Origin: Pseudomonadota bacterium | Lineage (GTDB): Bacteria > Pseudomonadota > Alphaproteobacteria > Rhizobiales > Xanthobacteraceae | Reading direction: 5' to 3' | Assembly: GCA_003576765.1 (NCBI GenBank) | Contig: QEVP01000016.1 | Location: 1-49,751, forward strand | DNA length: 49,751 nt | Shown: in pieces, positions 34,909 through 45,859 of the stretch | Position numbering within the stretch: the stretch's first letter is position 1 | Layout of the letters: each line of letters opens with the position of its first letter | Translations under genes and position numbers: made by a program | The notes under the pieces: model-generated | What the model saw: the letters and a program-made list of their open reading frames with translations, nothing else | What the model was told of the DNA's origin: nothing | The model's database searches: none

Positions 34909-37008
34909 ATGCGGCCTGCCGTTCTCAATCCCCTGTTCGCGCCGGTGACCAGCCTCGCCGGGGTCGGACCGAAACAGGATAAGCTGTTCCGCTACCTGCT
35001 GGAACGCGACGACACCCCGCGCCTGATCGATCTTCTGCTGCACCTGCCTTCAAGCATCATCGACCGCCGGGCGCGGCCAAAAATCCGCGACGCCGTGCCC
35101 GGCACCATAGTGACGCTGGAGGTGACGGTGGACCGTCATCGCCCGCCGCCGCCCGGCCGCTCGCGCGCGCCTTACGTCGTTTATGCCAGCGACGACACAG
35201 GCGACGTGCAGCTCGCCTTCTTTCGCGGCAACCGCGATTATCTGGAAAAGCTGCTGCCGGTCGGCGCGCGGCGCTACGTCTCGGGCACGGCGCAAACGTT
35301 CGAGGGCACGCTGCAAATCGTCCATCCCGACCGCGTCGTGGACGAGGCGGGCTTTCGCAAGCTGCCGGGCATCGACCCGGTCTATCCGCTGACCGAGGGG
35401 TTGGCACGGGGCGCACTGCAACGCGCCGTGACGCAGGCGCTCGACCGTCTGCCGGTGCTGCCGGAATGGATCGATCCCGCCGTCAGGCGCCGCTGCGGCT
35501 TCTCATCGTTTGCCGAGGCGCTGCGCGGCGTCCATGCACCGCGCGAGCCCGAGGACATCTCGCCCGAGGCGCCGTTCTGGTCGCGGCTCGCCTTCGACGA
35601 ATTGCTGGCACACCAGTTGGCGCTTGCCATCGTCCGCGCGCAGCTGCGACGCCCCGCCGGCCACCGCCATGCCGGCGACGGCGCGCTGCGGGACAGGATC
35701 ATCAACGCCCTGCCCTATGCGCTGACCGGCTCGCAGCGCGAAGCGGCGGCCGCCATTGCCGCCGATCTGGCGCAACCGGTGCGCATGCTGCGGCTGCTGC
35801 AGGGCGACGTCGGCTCCGGCAAGACGGTGGTGGCGCTGTTGGCCGCCGCGGCCGCTGCCGAGACGGACAAGCAGGCGGCGCTGATGGCGCCGACCGAAAT
35901 CCTCGCCCGGCAGCACCTGAAAACCATCGCGCCGCTTGCCGAGCAGGCCGGCATGCGGGTCGCGATCCTGACCGGGCGCGAGAAGGGCAAGGAGCGTCGC
36001 GAACTGCTGGCGCGGCTCGCGGCCGGCGACATCGACCTCGTGGTCGGCACGCATGCGCTGATCCAGGATGATGTTGTTTTCCGCACGCTGGCGCTGGCGA
36101 TCATCGACGAACAGCACCGTTTCGGCGTGCGCGAACGGCTGGCGCTCACCTCCAAGGGCGAGGCCGTGGACGTGCTGGTGCTGTCGGCGACGCCGATCCC
36201 GCGCACGCTGGTGATGACCTATTTCGGCGACATGGACATCTCCGAACTGCGCGACAAGCCGGCCGGCCGCCAGCCGATCGATACCCGCGCGGTCGCTGCG
36301 TCCCGCATCAGCGAGGTGATCGACGCCATCGGCCGCGCCCTCGACGCCGGTCGGCAGGTCTACTGGATCTGTCCGCTGGTCGAGGAATCCGAAACCGTCG
36401 CCTCGATGGACGCCGAGCAGCGCTTCGCGGCTTTGGAGAAGCGGTTCGGAGACCGCGTCGGGCTGGTGCACGGCCGCATGCGCGGCACCGACAAGGACCG
36501 CGTGATGGCGCGCTTTGCCGGCGGCGACCTCGGCGTGCTGGTCGCAACCACCGTGGTCGAGGTCGGCGTCGATGTGCCCGCCGCGAGCATCATGGTGATC
36601 GAGAACGCCGAGCGCTTCGGGCTGGCCCAGCTCCACCAGCTTCGCGGCCGCATCGGGCGGGGCCACCTCGCCTCGACCTGTCTCCTGATCTACCGCGAGC
36701 TGCTGAGCGACACGGCCGAGGCGCGGCTCAAGGTGATCCGTGAGACCACCGACGGTTTTCGTATCGCCGAGGAAGACCTGCGGCTGCGCGGCGAAGGCGA
36801 CATTCTCGGCACCCGGCAAAGCGGCCTGCCCGGCTTCCGCATCGCCCGCCCGGCGCTGCACGCGCAACTCGTTGCGCAGGCGCGCGAGGCGGCGCTGCAG
36901 ATCGTCCGTGACGATCCGAAGCTGACGGGACAGCACGGCGAGGCGCTGCGCTGCCTGCTTTATCTGTTCGGCCGCGACGAGGCGTTGCCGCTGATCGGCG
37001 CGGGGTGA
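34909..37008 (+). CDS. recG: ATP-dependent DNA helicase RecG
   Basis: Full-length RecG (699 residues), which remodels stalled replication forks and Holliday junctions. The wedge/OB domain lies at about 55-170 (DLLLHLPSSIIDRRARP, YASDDTGDVQLAFFRGN). Motor motifs: Walker A RLLQGDVGSGKTVVALLAA (about 300), DEQH box AIIDEQHRFGVRERLAL (about 400), TATPIPRTLVMTYFGDMD, and motif VI QLHQLRGRIGRG. The C-terminal TRG-like segment includes RIAEEDLRLRGEGDILGTRQ. Start ATG 34909 is 35 bases beyond a composite palindrome. Confidence 0.97.
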   Translation: MRPAVLNPLFAPVTSLAGVGPKQDKLFRYLLERDDTPRLIDLLLHLPSSIIDRRARPKIRDAVPGTIVTLEVTVDRHRPPPPGRSRAPYVVYASDDTGDVQLAFFRGNRDYLEKLLPVGARRYVSGTAQTFEGTLQIVHPDRVVDEAGFRKLPGIDPVYPLTEGLARGALQRAVTQALDRLPVLPEWIDPAVRRRCGFSSFAEALRGVHAPREPEDISPEAPFWSRLAFDELLAHQLALAIVRAQLRRPAGHRHAGDGALRDRIINALPYALTGSQREAAAAIAADLAQPVRMLRLLQGDVGSGKTVVALLAAAAAAETDKQAALMAPTEILARQHLKTIAPLAEQAGMRVAILTGREKGKERRELLARLAAGDIDLVVGTHALIQDDVVFRTLALAIIDEQHRFGVRERLALTSKGEAVDVLVLSATPIPRTLVMTYFGDMDISELRDKPAGRQPIDTRAVAASRISEVIDAIGRALDAGRQVYWICPLVEESETVASMDAEQRFAALEKRFGDRVGLVHGRMRGTDKDRVMARFAGGDLGVLVATTVVEVGVDVPAASIMVIENAERFGLAQLHQLRGRIGRGHLASTCLLIYRELLSDTAEARLKVIRETTDGFRIAEEDLRLRGEGDILGTRQSGLPGFRIARPALHAQLVAQAREAALQIVRDDPKLTGQHGEALRCLLYLFGRDEALPLIGAG

Positions 37009-37030
37009 TTATGGTCACCCATCGTATATT

Positions 37031-37121
37031 CGTCATGGCCGGGTTTATCCCGGCCATCCACGTCTTTCTTAAACGGAGCTACCGTAAGACGTGGATGCCC
37101 GCGACAAGCACGGGCATGACG
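37031..37121. repeat. Composite palindromic element, copy 3
   Basis: A 91-base unit after recG with inverted ends CGTCATG and CATGACG. Hairpin 1 is ATGGCCGGG / CCCGGCCAT around TTTAT, hairpin 2 is ATGCCCG / CGGGCAT around CGACAAGCA, and the centre has the 9-bp arms CCACGTCTT / AAGACGTGG. It is the best-preserved copy and lies between the convergent recG and DUF502 genes. Confidence 0.8.
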
Positions 37122-37155
37122 ACAATCATCTCGTGAGAAGATGAAACCCTATGCG

Positions 37156-37923
37156 TCACGACGTGGCTTGCGCACCCGCCTCTGAAGCCGGGCGACCCTC
37201 GTCCGTGGCAGCGGCGGCGGCGCGGCGCTTGTGCGCATCGGACCCGGGCTGAACGACACCGGCCGACATGATCAGTGTGGCGGCATCGTCGGTGCCCATG
37301 TCGATTTCGATCACCTTGCTTTTCGGCACGTAGAAGAAAAAGCCGGTGGTCGGGTTGGGCGCGCACGGCAGGAACACCGAGATATATTCTTCCTCGCCCG
37401 GCAGACCGCGCTCGACCGTTTTGCTTGGCGGCTGCGAGATCAGCACGATCGACCACATGCCGGGCGCCGGAAACTCGACCATGCCGACTTTGCGGAAGCT
37501 CGATCCCTTGCCGGAGAACAGCGTCTCGAACACCTGCTTGAGGCCGCGATAGATGGCGCGCACCACCGGCATGCGGCCGAGGATGTATTCGCCGAGCGCG
37601 ACCAGCTTGCGGCCGATCAGGTTGGCGGCGAAGAAGCCGACCAGCGTCAGCCCGCACACCGCGACGATCAGGCCGAAGCCCGGCACCGCGAACGGCAGGT
37701 ACGCTTCCGGGCGATAACCCGACGGCACCAGCGGTCGCACCAGCCCGTCCACCCAGGTGATGAACCACCACAACAGGTAAATGGTGATGACCACCGGGCC
37801 GGTGACGATCAGGCCGGTCAGAAAGTAGTTGCGGAACCGCGCCATCAGGCCGCGCGGCGCCTCCGGCGGCGGGGCAAGCTCCGGGGCGTCCGGCGGAAGC
37901 GGTGGAAGATTAGGGCCGGTCAT
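37156..37923 (-). CDS. DUF502 family membrane protein
   Basis: Protein of 255 residues. After a Pro-rich N-terminus (PPLPPDAPELAPPPEAP) come two membrane segments (RNYFLTGLIVTGPVVITIYL at about 30-50, and FAVPGFGLIVAVCGLTLVGF at about 78-100), and a soluble C-terminal domain with GEYILGRMPVVRAIYRGLKQ, VFETLFSGKGSSFRKVGMVE, and CAPNPTTGFFFYVPKSKVIE. These are DUF502 hallmarks. The biochemical role is unknown. The last ~35 residues are Ala-rich and variable. It lies 111 bases downstream of glmS on the same strand. Confidence 0.9.
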   Translation of the reverse strand: MTGPNLPPLPPDAPELAPPPEAPRGLMARFRNYFLTGLIVTGPVVITIYLLWWFITWVDGLVRPLVPSGYRPEAYLPFAVPGFGLIVAVCGLTLVGFFAANLIGRKLVALGEYILGRMPVVRAIYRGLKQVFETLFSGKGSSFRKVGMVEFPAPGMWSIVLISQPPSKTVERGLPGEEEYISVFLPCAPNPTTGFFFYVPKSKVIEIDMGTDDAATLIMSAGVVQPGSDAHKRRAAAAATDEGRPASEAGAQATS

Positions 37924-38034
37924 CTTGAAACCGAACGGCCGGCAGCGGCGCGGACAGGGTGGTTCATCATGTTATGATTGTAGCAGGTTTTGACCGCCGC
38001 ATGGTGCCGGCGCTGCGACCGTTTGACTGTCCCC

Positions 38035-39861
<1,827 letters not shown>

Positions 39862-39996
39862 GCGGTTTTGCGCTTTCGTTCAGTCGGACGGGTTGGCCCT
39901 TGTCTAGAGCGACAGTCGGGCGATACGGACTCAATAATTGTTGCGGATTGCGACAGCGTTAAGCGAATGCCTTGTCAAACTGCGTTAATGCGCGGC

Positions 39997-41361
39997 TCAC
40001 CCCTTGGATTTGGGCCGGTCGGCTCGGTCCGCCTCCTTGCGCTCGCGGAACCGTCTGGCCCAGCCGGGCCGTGTCGCCTGCGTGCTGCGCTCGACGCGAA
40101 GTGCGTCGTCGGGAATGTTCTCGGTCACCACCGAGCCGGAACCGACATAGGCGCCCGCCCCCACTGTCACCGGCGCTACCAGTGACGAGTTCGAGCCGAC
40201 GAAAGCGCCCGCCCCGATCTCGGTGCGGTACTTGTCGTAGCCGTCGTAATTGCAGGTGATGGTGCCGGCGCCGATATTGGCCTTTGCGCCGATATGGGCG
40301 TCGCCGATGTAGGTAAGGTGGTTGACCTTGGCGCCGGCGTCGATCGCCGCGGCCTTGGTCTCGACGAAGTTGCCGATGCGTGCGCCGTCGCCCAGCACCG
40401 TGCCGGGCCGCAACCGCGCATAGGGGCCGACCGACGCGCCGGCGCCGATACGGGCCTCGGTGAGATGCGAGAAGGCATGGATCACCGCGCCGTCGGCGAC
40501 CGACACCTTTGGCCCGAACACCACATAGGGCTCGACCACCACGTCGCGCCCGAACGTGGTGTCGGCGGTCAGAAACACCGTGTCCGGCGCGACCAGCGTG
40601 ACACCGGCCTCAAGGGCGGCAGCGCGCAGGCGGCGCTGCATCACCTGTTCGGCCTCGGCCAGTTGCGCCTTGGTGTTGATGCCGCGCACCTCGTCCTCGT
40701 CGGCCTCGACCACCACCGCCTCGCGCCCCATCGCGCGCACGATCCCGACGGCATCGGTGAGATAGTATTCGCCCTTGCTATTAGCGTTGCCGATCCGCTC
40801 CAGCACGGCAAGCGCCTCGCGGCCGGCAAAGGCCATCACGCCGGCATTGCAGAGATCGATGGCGCGCTCGGCGCAGCTCGCGTCGGCGTGCTCGCGGATT
40901 GCCTGCAAGCGGCCATCGGCGACGATCAGCCGGCCGTAGCCGGTCGGATCGGCGGCACGGAAGCCGAGCACCGCGAGTGCCGCGCCCGCGGCCAGCGCCG
41001 CCCGCAGGCGGGTAAAGGTATCGGCGGCGATCAGCGGCGTATCGCCGAACGCAACCACGATATCGTCGGCGCCCTCGGCCAGCGCCGCGCGGGCCGCCAG
41101 CACGGCGTGCGCCGTGCCGAGCCGCTCGGTCTGCACGAAGATGCCGGCATCGGGCCGCATCTGCTGCACCACCTTGGCGACCGGCTCATGATCGGGGCCG
41201 ACCACCACCGCCAAGCGGGCGCGGTCCCCGGAGGCGGCCCGCAGCACATGCGCCAGCATCGGCTCGCCCGCGATGGCATGCAGCACCTTGGGCAGGCGTG
41301 AGCGCATGCGCGTGCCTTCACCGGCCGCGAGCACGATCGTCAAGCATGTTCGCGAGGACAT
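39997..41361 (-). CDS. glmU: Bifunctional GlmU (GlcNAc-1-P uridyltransferase / GlcN-1-P acetyltransferase)
   Basis: Enzyme of 454 residues making UDP-GlcNAc from glucosamine-1-phosphate. The N-terminal pyrophosphorylase part has [20 protein letters not shown] and then [16 protein letters not shown] with FGDTPLI. The C-terminal left-handed beta-helix has the hexapeptide series ([59 protein letters not shown]). ATG 41361 starts [16 protein letters not shown]. It is the first gene of a glmU-glmS cluster on the minus strand and is divergent from the SPOR-like gene. Confidence 0.98.
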   Translation of the reverse strand: MSSRTCLTIVLAAGEGTRMRSRLPKVLHAIAGEPMLAHVLRAASGDRARLAVVVGPDHEPVAKVVQQMRPDAGIFVQTERLGTAHAVLAARAALAEGADDIVVAFGDTPLIAADTFTRLRAALAAGAALAVLGFRAADPTGYGRLIVADGRLQAIREHADASCAERAIDLCNAGVMAFAGREALAVLERIGNANSKGEYYLTDAVGIVRAMGREAVVVEADEDEVRGINTKAQLAEAEQVMQRRLRAAALEAGVTLVAPDTVFLTADTTFGRDVVVEPYVVFGPKVSVADGAVIHAFSHLTEARIGAGASVGPYARLRPGTVLGDGARIGNFVETKAAAIDAGAKVNHLTYIGDAHIGAKANIGAGTITCNYDGYDKYRTEIGAGAFVGSNSSLVAPVTVGAGAYVGSGSVVTENIPDDALRVERSTQATRPGWARRFRERKEADRADRPKSKG

Positions 41362-41549
41362 TCAGGGCCTTATTGCGATATCCTGATACGCTAAATCAAT
41401 CTGAGCCGAGCCGCACCGCGGATTCGCCAGAGCGTCGCGCCGGTTCTTACCATGCCGTCCCCGATGGACAAACCGGCTCTCGCTTTGGCCGCCCATGCTC
41501 TACTCTTTCGGAGGCGATTCGGGCGGCGCGGAGACGGGGTCACAGGCGG

Positions 41550-42485
41550 ATGAGCAACGGGCAGATTGCGGCCTCTCCTGCCCCTGAGCCGGTCTCAGGA
41601 CGGGCGGACGCGACCCCGTCGCAGGCCACCCGCTCCCGTCGGCGCCTGCTGGTGCGGTTCGCGGCGTGGGGCACCGGTGCGGTTGCGGCAGTGGCGATTG
41701 CGGTGCTCGCCGTTCAGGCCGCTACCGGGTCGCGCAGCGCCACCCAGACTGCGGACGCGTTGACCCGCCAGACGCAAGCGCTGCAACAGGCAGCGCAGGA
41801 GACCGGCCGCGAATTGAGGCGGCTCTCCGCCGCCATCGAGACGCTCAACCGCGACCGCGACCGGCTGTTTGCGCGGGTGACGGTCCTCGAACACGATACC
41901 GATGTCGCGACCGGCAGCATCCCCAACTCGACAATTGCCAAGACCGACGCGGCACGTCCGCCGACCGACCGAGCCGCCCTAGTGCCTGCGGCGGTCCAAT
42001 CCGAAGCCACGACCACGATTGAGAGCAAAGCCGAAACCGAGGCCAAGACCGAGGCCAAGGCAACGCCGGTCAGTCCCGACCCGTGGACGATGGCCGCAAC
42101 CGATCCCGCCGCGCCGGCCATCCCGGTCGGCCACACCGAGTTCGGTATCGACCTCGGCGCCGCCTCGACCGTCAACGGCCTGCGCCGGCTGTGGGCCGCT
42201 GCCCTCAAGACCCATAAGGACGATCTCGCGCCCTTGTCGCCTGCCCTTGCGGTGCGTGAACGGCCGGGCGGCCGGATCGAGTTCCGCCTGCTGGCCGGCC
42301 CGTTGCGCGATGCGGCCGATGCGGCGCGGCTGTGCGCGACCGTGGCCGCGGCGAAGCGGCCCTGCACGCCGGCTGTATTCGACGGCCAGCGGCTGGAACT
42401 GACCGAAGCGAAAGCCGAAGCCGCAAGCCCCGCCCGCCGGACGCAATCGAGGGCGGCGGAACCTGCAGCCCCGCCGCGTCAGTAG
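41550..42485 (+). CDS. Membrane-anchored coiled-coil protein with SPOR-like C-terminal domain
   Basis: Protein of 311 residues with a single membrane segment at about 40-60 (AAWGTGAVAAVAIAVLAVQA). A short coiled-coil at about 65-115 follows (TRQTQALQQAAQETGRELRR, ETLNRDRDRLFARVTVLEHD), then a low-complexity Ala/Glu/Thr region with repeats of ETEAKTEAK, and a C-terminal domain (about 205-290) whose sequence FGIDLGAASTVNGLRRLWAA and EFRLLAGPLRDAADAARLCA looks SPOR-like, a fold that binds denuded peptidoglycan. I do not recognise a named homologue. The SPOR assignment is inference from pattern. Confidence 0.7.
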   Translation: MSNGQIAASPAPEPVSGRADATPSQATRSRRRLLVRFAAWGTGAVAAVAIAVLAVQAATGSRSATQTADALTRQTQALQQAAQETGRELRRLSAAIETLNRDRDRLFARVTVLEHDTDVATGSIPNSTIAKTDAARPPTDRAALVPAAVQSEATTTIESKAETEAKTEAKATPVSPDPWTMAATDPAAPAIPVGHTEFGIDLGAASTVNGLRRLWAAALKTHKDDLAPLSPALAVRERPGGRIEFRLLAGPLRDAADAARLCATVAAAKRPCTPAVFDGQRLELTEAKAEAASPARRTQSRAAEPAAPPRQ

Positions 42486-42542
42486 ATCCGCCCCTTGGGC
42501 TCAGACTTGCGGGTGCCCCGTCGCAATGGATAAACAATAGCC

Positions 42543-42950
42543 ATGACCCTGACCACGACGCCTCCCGCCAAGACCAAGAAGCCGTTCCTCCTCACCGCGC
42601 GGCAGGTGCAGTGGGTGCTGATCGTCGGCTTTCTCTCGCTCGGCTACGCGCTCTATCTGCGCTATCTGGCGCTGGAGTTCTCGCAGGTGGCGCTGGCCTG
42701 CGAGGCCGGATTGCCGACCATGCTGTGCAAAACGCGGCTATTGGTGATGGCGCTGTTCAAGAACTCGGTGTTCGGCACCACGGCGCTGGTTATTGCGGCG
42801 CTGCACGTCATCCGGCCGTCGATCGTGACCCTGACCGGGGCGCTGATCGCGGCGTGCTTCGGCATCGTGCTCTACAACGTCGTGCTGTCGGGGCTCGCAA
42901 TCGGCCTTCTCATCCTCGGCTTTGCGCGGCCCGCGCCCGCCACAGCGTAA
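42543..42950 (+). CDS. Small integral membrane protein of unknown function
   Basis: Protein of 135 residues with four likely membrane segments (QWVLIVGFLSLGYALYLRY; SVFGTTALVIAALHVIRP; VTLTGALIAACFGIVLYN; VVLSGLAIGLLILGFARP). One Cys pair lies in the first loop (ALACEAGLPTMLCKTR). No known family was recognised. It is 57 bases downstream of the SPOR-like gene and overlaps the 3' end of the convergent GH17 gene by 41 bases, so both termini share sequence. Confidence 0.75.
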   Translation: MTLTTTPPAKTKKPFLLTARQVQWVLIVGFLSLGYALYLRYLALEFSQVALACEAGLPTMLCKTRLLVMALFKNSVFGTTALVIAALHVIRPSIVTLTGALIAACFGIVLYNVVLSGLAIGLLILGFARPAPATA

Positions 42951-44469
42951 GCGCCAGCAACAGGTAAAGCGCGCAGGTCCACAGCGACTGCCAGTTGGCG
43001 CCGCCTTCGTTGAAGCCGATATAGACCGCCGACAGCGCCAATAGCCCGGCAAACACGGATTCCGCCATCGGCCGCTCGCCGTCATGCGGGCGGTTGAGCC
43101 ACATCAGACAGAACAGCGGCACCACCGCCATCGACAGCGCGGCGAATGGAAAATCGCGGTAGCGCGGGTCGAACACGAAGCCGAGCGCGGTCTCGGCGGC
43201 AATCAGCGTGGTCACCAGCAACGTGGCGCCGAGCGCATAGGCGCGCAGCGAGCGCCTTCGCCCGGGCGCCGGGCCGATGAGATCGACGAAGGCCGGCAGC
43301 GGCCGCCCGCGCATTAACGCCTGCGCGGCGAACAAGGGCGCTGCCACCGCGGCCGCGCCGAGCGCGCCCCAGTGCAGCCAGCCACCCACCCCGAGACTTT
43401 CGACCGCCATCTTCTCGATGGTCAGGCCGACCAGCGCGCCGCCGACCGTGGCCGAGACCGCCACCGCCAGCCACGCCGAAGGCCGCGGCGACCACGGCCG
43501 GCGCCGCAGCGAGCGCCACGCCACCGTGAACACCAAGAGGCAATAGGCCAGCCCCGCCCCCATCTGCCAGCGCCAGAACGGAAAATTGCTGACGGCGATG
43601 CCGGCCGGATATTTCAGGCTGCGGTGGTCGGCATCGAACAGGCCCCAGTAGCCGCCGACGGTGCCCTCCCAGCGCCGCTTCCAAGGCTGGTCGTAAGCCT
43701 CGATCAGGTTGACGCGAAAGTTCTCATGGGCGGCAAGGTCGAGGATTTCGGCAACCACGCGGGCCTGGTTGGTGCGCGAGGGCAGCGCGCCCTCGCGCAT
43801 CCGCCCGGCGCTCGGCCAGCCGGTCTCGCCGATAAAGATCTCCTTGTCGGGGAACGCCGCCACCATGCGCTTGCGGATGGCATCGACATGCGCCGCCGCG
43901 CGGCTCGCCTTGACCGGAAAATCCTCCCAGAACGGCAGGATGTGGATGGTGATGAAATCGACAGCGCGCACCACCTCGCGATAGCGCAGCCAGAACTCCC
44001 AGACATCGGCATAGGTCACCGGCACGCGGACCTGCGCCTTAAGCGCGCCGATGGCGGCGACGAGGTCGCCCGGCGTCATCTCCCCGCGCAGCAGTACCTC
44101 GTTGCCGACGACCACCGCCGAGATCACGTCCGGATACTGGTCGGCCAGCGCAACGGCGGTGGCGATCTGCTGGGCGTTCTTGGCCCGGTTGCCGCTGATC
44201 CATACCCCCAGCATCACCTTGAGCCCGACCTTCGAAGCCAGCTCCGGCACCCTGTCGAGACCGTTGTCCACCGCGTAGGTGCGGACGCATTTCGAGATGG
44301 TGGCGAGTTGGGCAAGGTCGTCGGCGATCTGCCCCGGCGGCACCACGAGGGTCGCCATTTGCGGCGACTGATCGCCGCGGAACGGCGCATAGGACACGCA
44401 TTCGAGCTTGGCGGCCGGGCTGATCGGCGCCCGCACGAGATCGACCGGCATGGCGATCCACCACCACAC
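42910..44469 (-). CDS. ndvC: NdvC-like GH17-fold beta-glucan synthesis membrane protein
   Basis: Protein of at least 519 residues. The N-terminal periplasmic GH17 domain has the start CVSYAPFRGDQSP, the acid/base region SAVVVGNEVLLRGE (Glu near 124), and the nucleophile region EIFIGETGWPSAG (near 215), with GYWGLFDADHR. The C-terminal ~200 residues are hydrophobic with about seven membrane helices. Together with the GH17-GT2 gene at 45860 this matches the Bradyrhizobium ndvC/ndvB pair for cyclic beta-1,3/1,6-glucans. The start is uncertain: GTG 44469 truncates the first membrane helix, and an ATT at 44526 behind GGAG restores it. Its role in beta-1,6 linkage is inferred. Confidence 0.78.
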   Translation of the reverse strand: MWWWIAMPVDLVRAPISPAAKLECVSYAPFRGDQSPQMATLVVPPGQIADDLAQLATISKCVRTYAVDNGLDRVPELASKVGLKVMLGVWISGNRAKNAQQIATAVALADQYPDVISAVVVGNEVLLRGEMTPGDLVAAIGALKAQVRVPVTYADVWEFWLRYREVVRAVDFITIHILPFWEDFPVKASRAAAHVDAIRKRMVAAFPDKEIFIGETGWPSAGRMREGALPSRTNQARVVAEILDLAAHENFRVNLIEAYDQPWKRRWEGTVGGYWGLFDADHRSLKYPAGIAVSNFPFWRWQMGAGLAYCLLVFTVAWRSLRRRPWSPRPSAWLAVAVSATVGGALVGLTIEKMAVESLGVGGWLHWGALGAAAVAAPLFAAQALMRGRPLPAFVDLIGPAPGRRRSLRAYALGATLLVTTLIAAETALGFVFDPRYRDFPFAALSMAVVPLFCLMWLNRPHDGERPMAESVFAGLLALSAVYIGFNEGGANWQSLWTCALYLLLALTLWRARAAQSRG

Positions 44470-44526
44470 CGCGGCAATCGCGCAGAGCGAGACGAGAAGG
44501 AGCGCCAGCGGCGTGCGGACCGAAAT

Positions 44527-44956
44527 AGGGATTTCTCCAACCGTTCGGGAAAGACGTCTCTTTCTTTCCGAATTTCGCCCGTGCGATCAACCGCGGATCG
44601 GCCGTTGCCCGCCGCCGTTCACCGCCCGTACACAGAAACGTCTCCAAAAGGCAGTATTGCAGGGTACTCTTGGGCAACACCGAGGCAGGGGTGCCGAATA
44701 TCCGTTCGCGGCCGATCTGCCAACCCTCGCACATGCACGCTCGCGCATCCGTGACCTCTGGCAAGGCTCGGCGCAAAGGCCCGGCACGAGGCCGCATAAG
44801 CCCGCTGGACAAAACCAAAAATGTCCGCCATGGCAATCGGCTGCGGCGGATTGACGTTGCCGCCGCATTGGGGACGAATTTGGCCGGCATCAGACGATGG
44901 GACCAACGTTGGGGACAACGTAGCCCGGGCACGGGCCGGCCGGCGGCTGGTCGGCA
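44527..44956. other. Divergent gene-free gap of the glucan locus
   Basis: A gap of 430 bases between the ndvC-like gene (minus) and the ndvD-like gene (plus). I see no convincing gene on either strand; short Arg/Cys-rich open frames look like chance GC-rich frames. It should hold promoters for both directions. A ribosome-like GGAG lies next to the ATT at 44526. I could not identify clear -35/-10 boxes. Confidence 0.5.
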
Positions 44957-45544
44957 ATGATCGGGGTCATCATGCGGCGCTTGATGTGTGGGGTGTGGAA
45001 TTCGGTACTACGTTGCATCGCTGTGCCGGGCGCAGCGCTGCTGATCGGAATTGGGGCGGCGATCGCCCAGAGCGGCGATCTCAGGGCGCAGGACCAGCAG
45101 CAGAAGGCGGCCCCGGCCAACCCGCAGGCCCAGGCCGAGGGCGCGGCCCGCGACAGCCAGCGCAAGGTCAGCGAGTTCGTCGAGGCCCAGCAGGCCATCA
45201 ACGGACCGGCCGGCAATCCTGAATGCGTCTGGCTCGGCCGCCGCGTGGTGTCGCTGATGTGGCGCGACGATCTCGACACCGCCTTCCGTCATCTCGACCT
45301 CTACGAGCGCTTCGGCTGCCCCGGCGGTCACATCCAGGCGGCGTTTCGCTGCCTCGTGCGCTTCGGCGCCATCGACCCGAAGGTGCCGGAAAGTTTGAGC
45401 GGCCGCGTCCACGCCTGCTGGATCAACACCAACGCCCAGCCGCCGGCCGCCGCCGCGGCGGCACCGGCAGGCCCGACGCCGCCCCCCGCCGCCAATTCGG
45501 CGCCGCAGCCGGCCCCGACCGGCAGTAGCGGCCCCCCGAAGTAG
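44957..45544 (+). CDS. Small secreted protein of the glucan locus, NdvD-like by position
   Basis: Protein of up to 195 residues with a signal peptide (RCIAVPGAALLIGIGAAIA, cleavage before QSGDL), a Gln/Ala-rich stretch, a conserved-looking core (NPECVWLGRRVVSLMWRDDL, DTAFRHLDLYERFGCPGGHI, QAAFRCLVRFGAID) with four cysteines, and a Pro/Ala tail. In Bradyrhizobium japonicum a third glucan gene, ndvD, is known near ndvB and ndvC; position, size and secretion fit, but I cannot confirm homology. Starts at 44957 and 44972 are both possible (ATG ATC GGG GTC ATC ATG). Confidence 0.65.
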   Translation: MIGVIMRRLMCGVWNSVLRCIAVPGAALLIGIGAAIAQSGDLRAQDQQQKAAPANPQAQAEGAARDSQRKVSEFVEAQQAINGPAGNPECVWLGRRVVSLMWRDDLDTAFRHLDLYERFGCPGGHIQAAFRCLVRFGAIDPKVPESLSGRVHACWINTNAQPPAAAAAAPAGPTPPPAANSAPQPAPTGSSGPPK

Positions 45545-45859
45545 TCGCACAAAGCATGCGGGAACGATTGGCCGAAGCCGTCCGTTGACGATCCGATGCG
45601 CTTTCGCAAACCGCGCCCTCAAAATGCCATCGGCTTGCTTCTCAAGAAAGTTATGCCTGTTGTGAAAGGACGCGATCCGGATATGCTCGCGCGACGGCCA
45701 ACGAGGCAGGACCTTCGGGTGAGGTCCGGTCCCTCGCCATCGGCACGTTTGCGGCTGCCGCGAAGCGCTTGTCGTGGCGCGAGCTCGGCCCGGCGACAAA
45801 ACGGATCCGGTCGGATGTCCATCCACGACAGGTGCGCGAGCGTTTAAGGGTTGGTCGCG
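45545..45859. other. Gap between the NdvD-like and NdvB-like genes
   Basis: About 315 bases. One Arg-rich plus-strand frame (45596-45847) was judged to be chance. I see no hairpin with a T-tract. The region immediately before 45860 has AAGGG at 45846-45850, the likely ribosome site for the next gene. Confidence 0.5.

Noticed and set aside
39862..39996. glmS ribozyme upstream of glmS
   Set aside because: This element is characteristic of Firmicutes, and no matching sequence was recognised in the 135-base gap.
44619..44957. Minus-strand 112-codon frame in the glucan locus gap
   Set aside because: It has no protein-like pattern and runs from the NdvD-like start region without a ribosome site.
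45596..45847. Possible 83-residue plus-strand protein between the NdvD- and NdvB-like genes
   Set aside because: Basic low-information sequence, no ribosome site, no motif.
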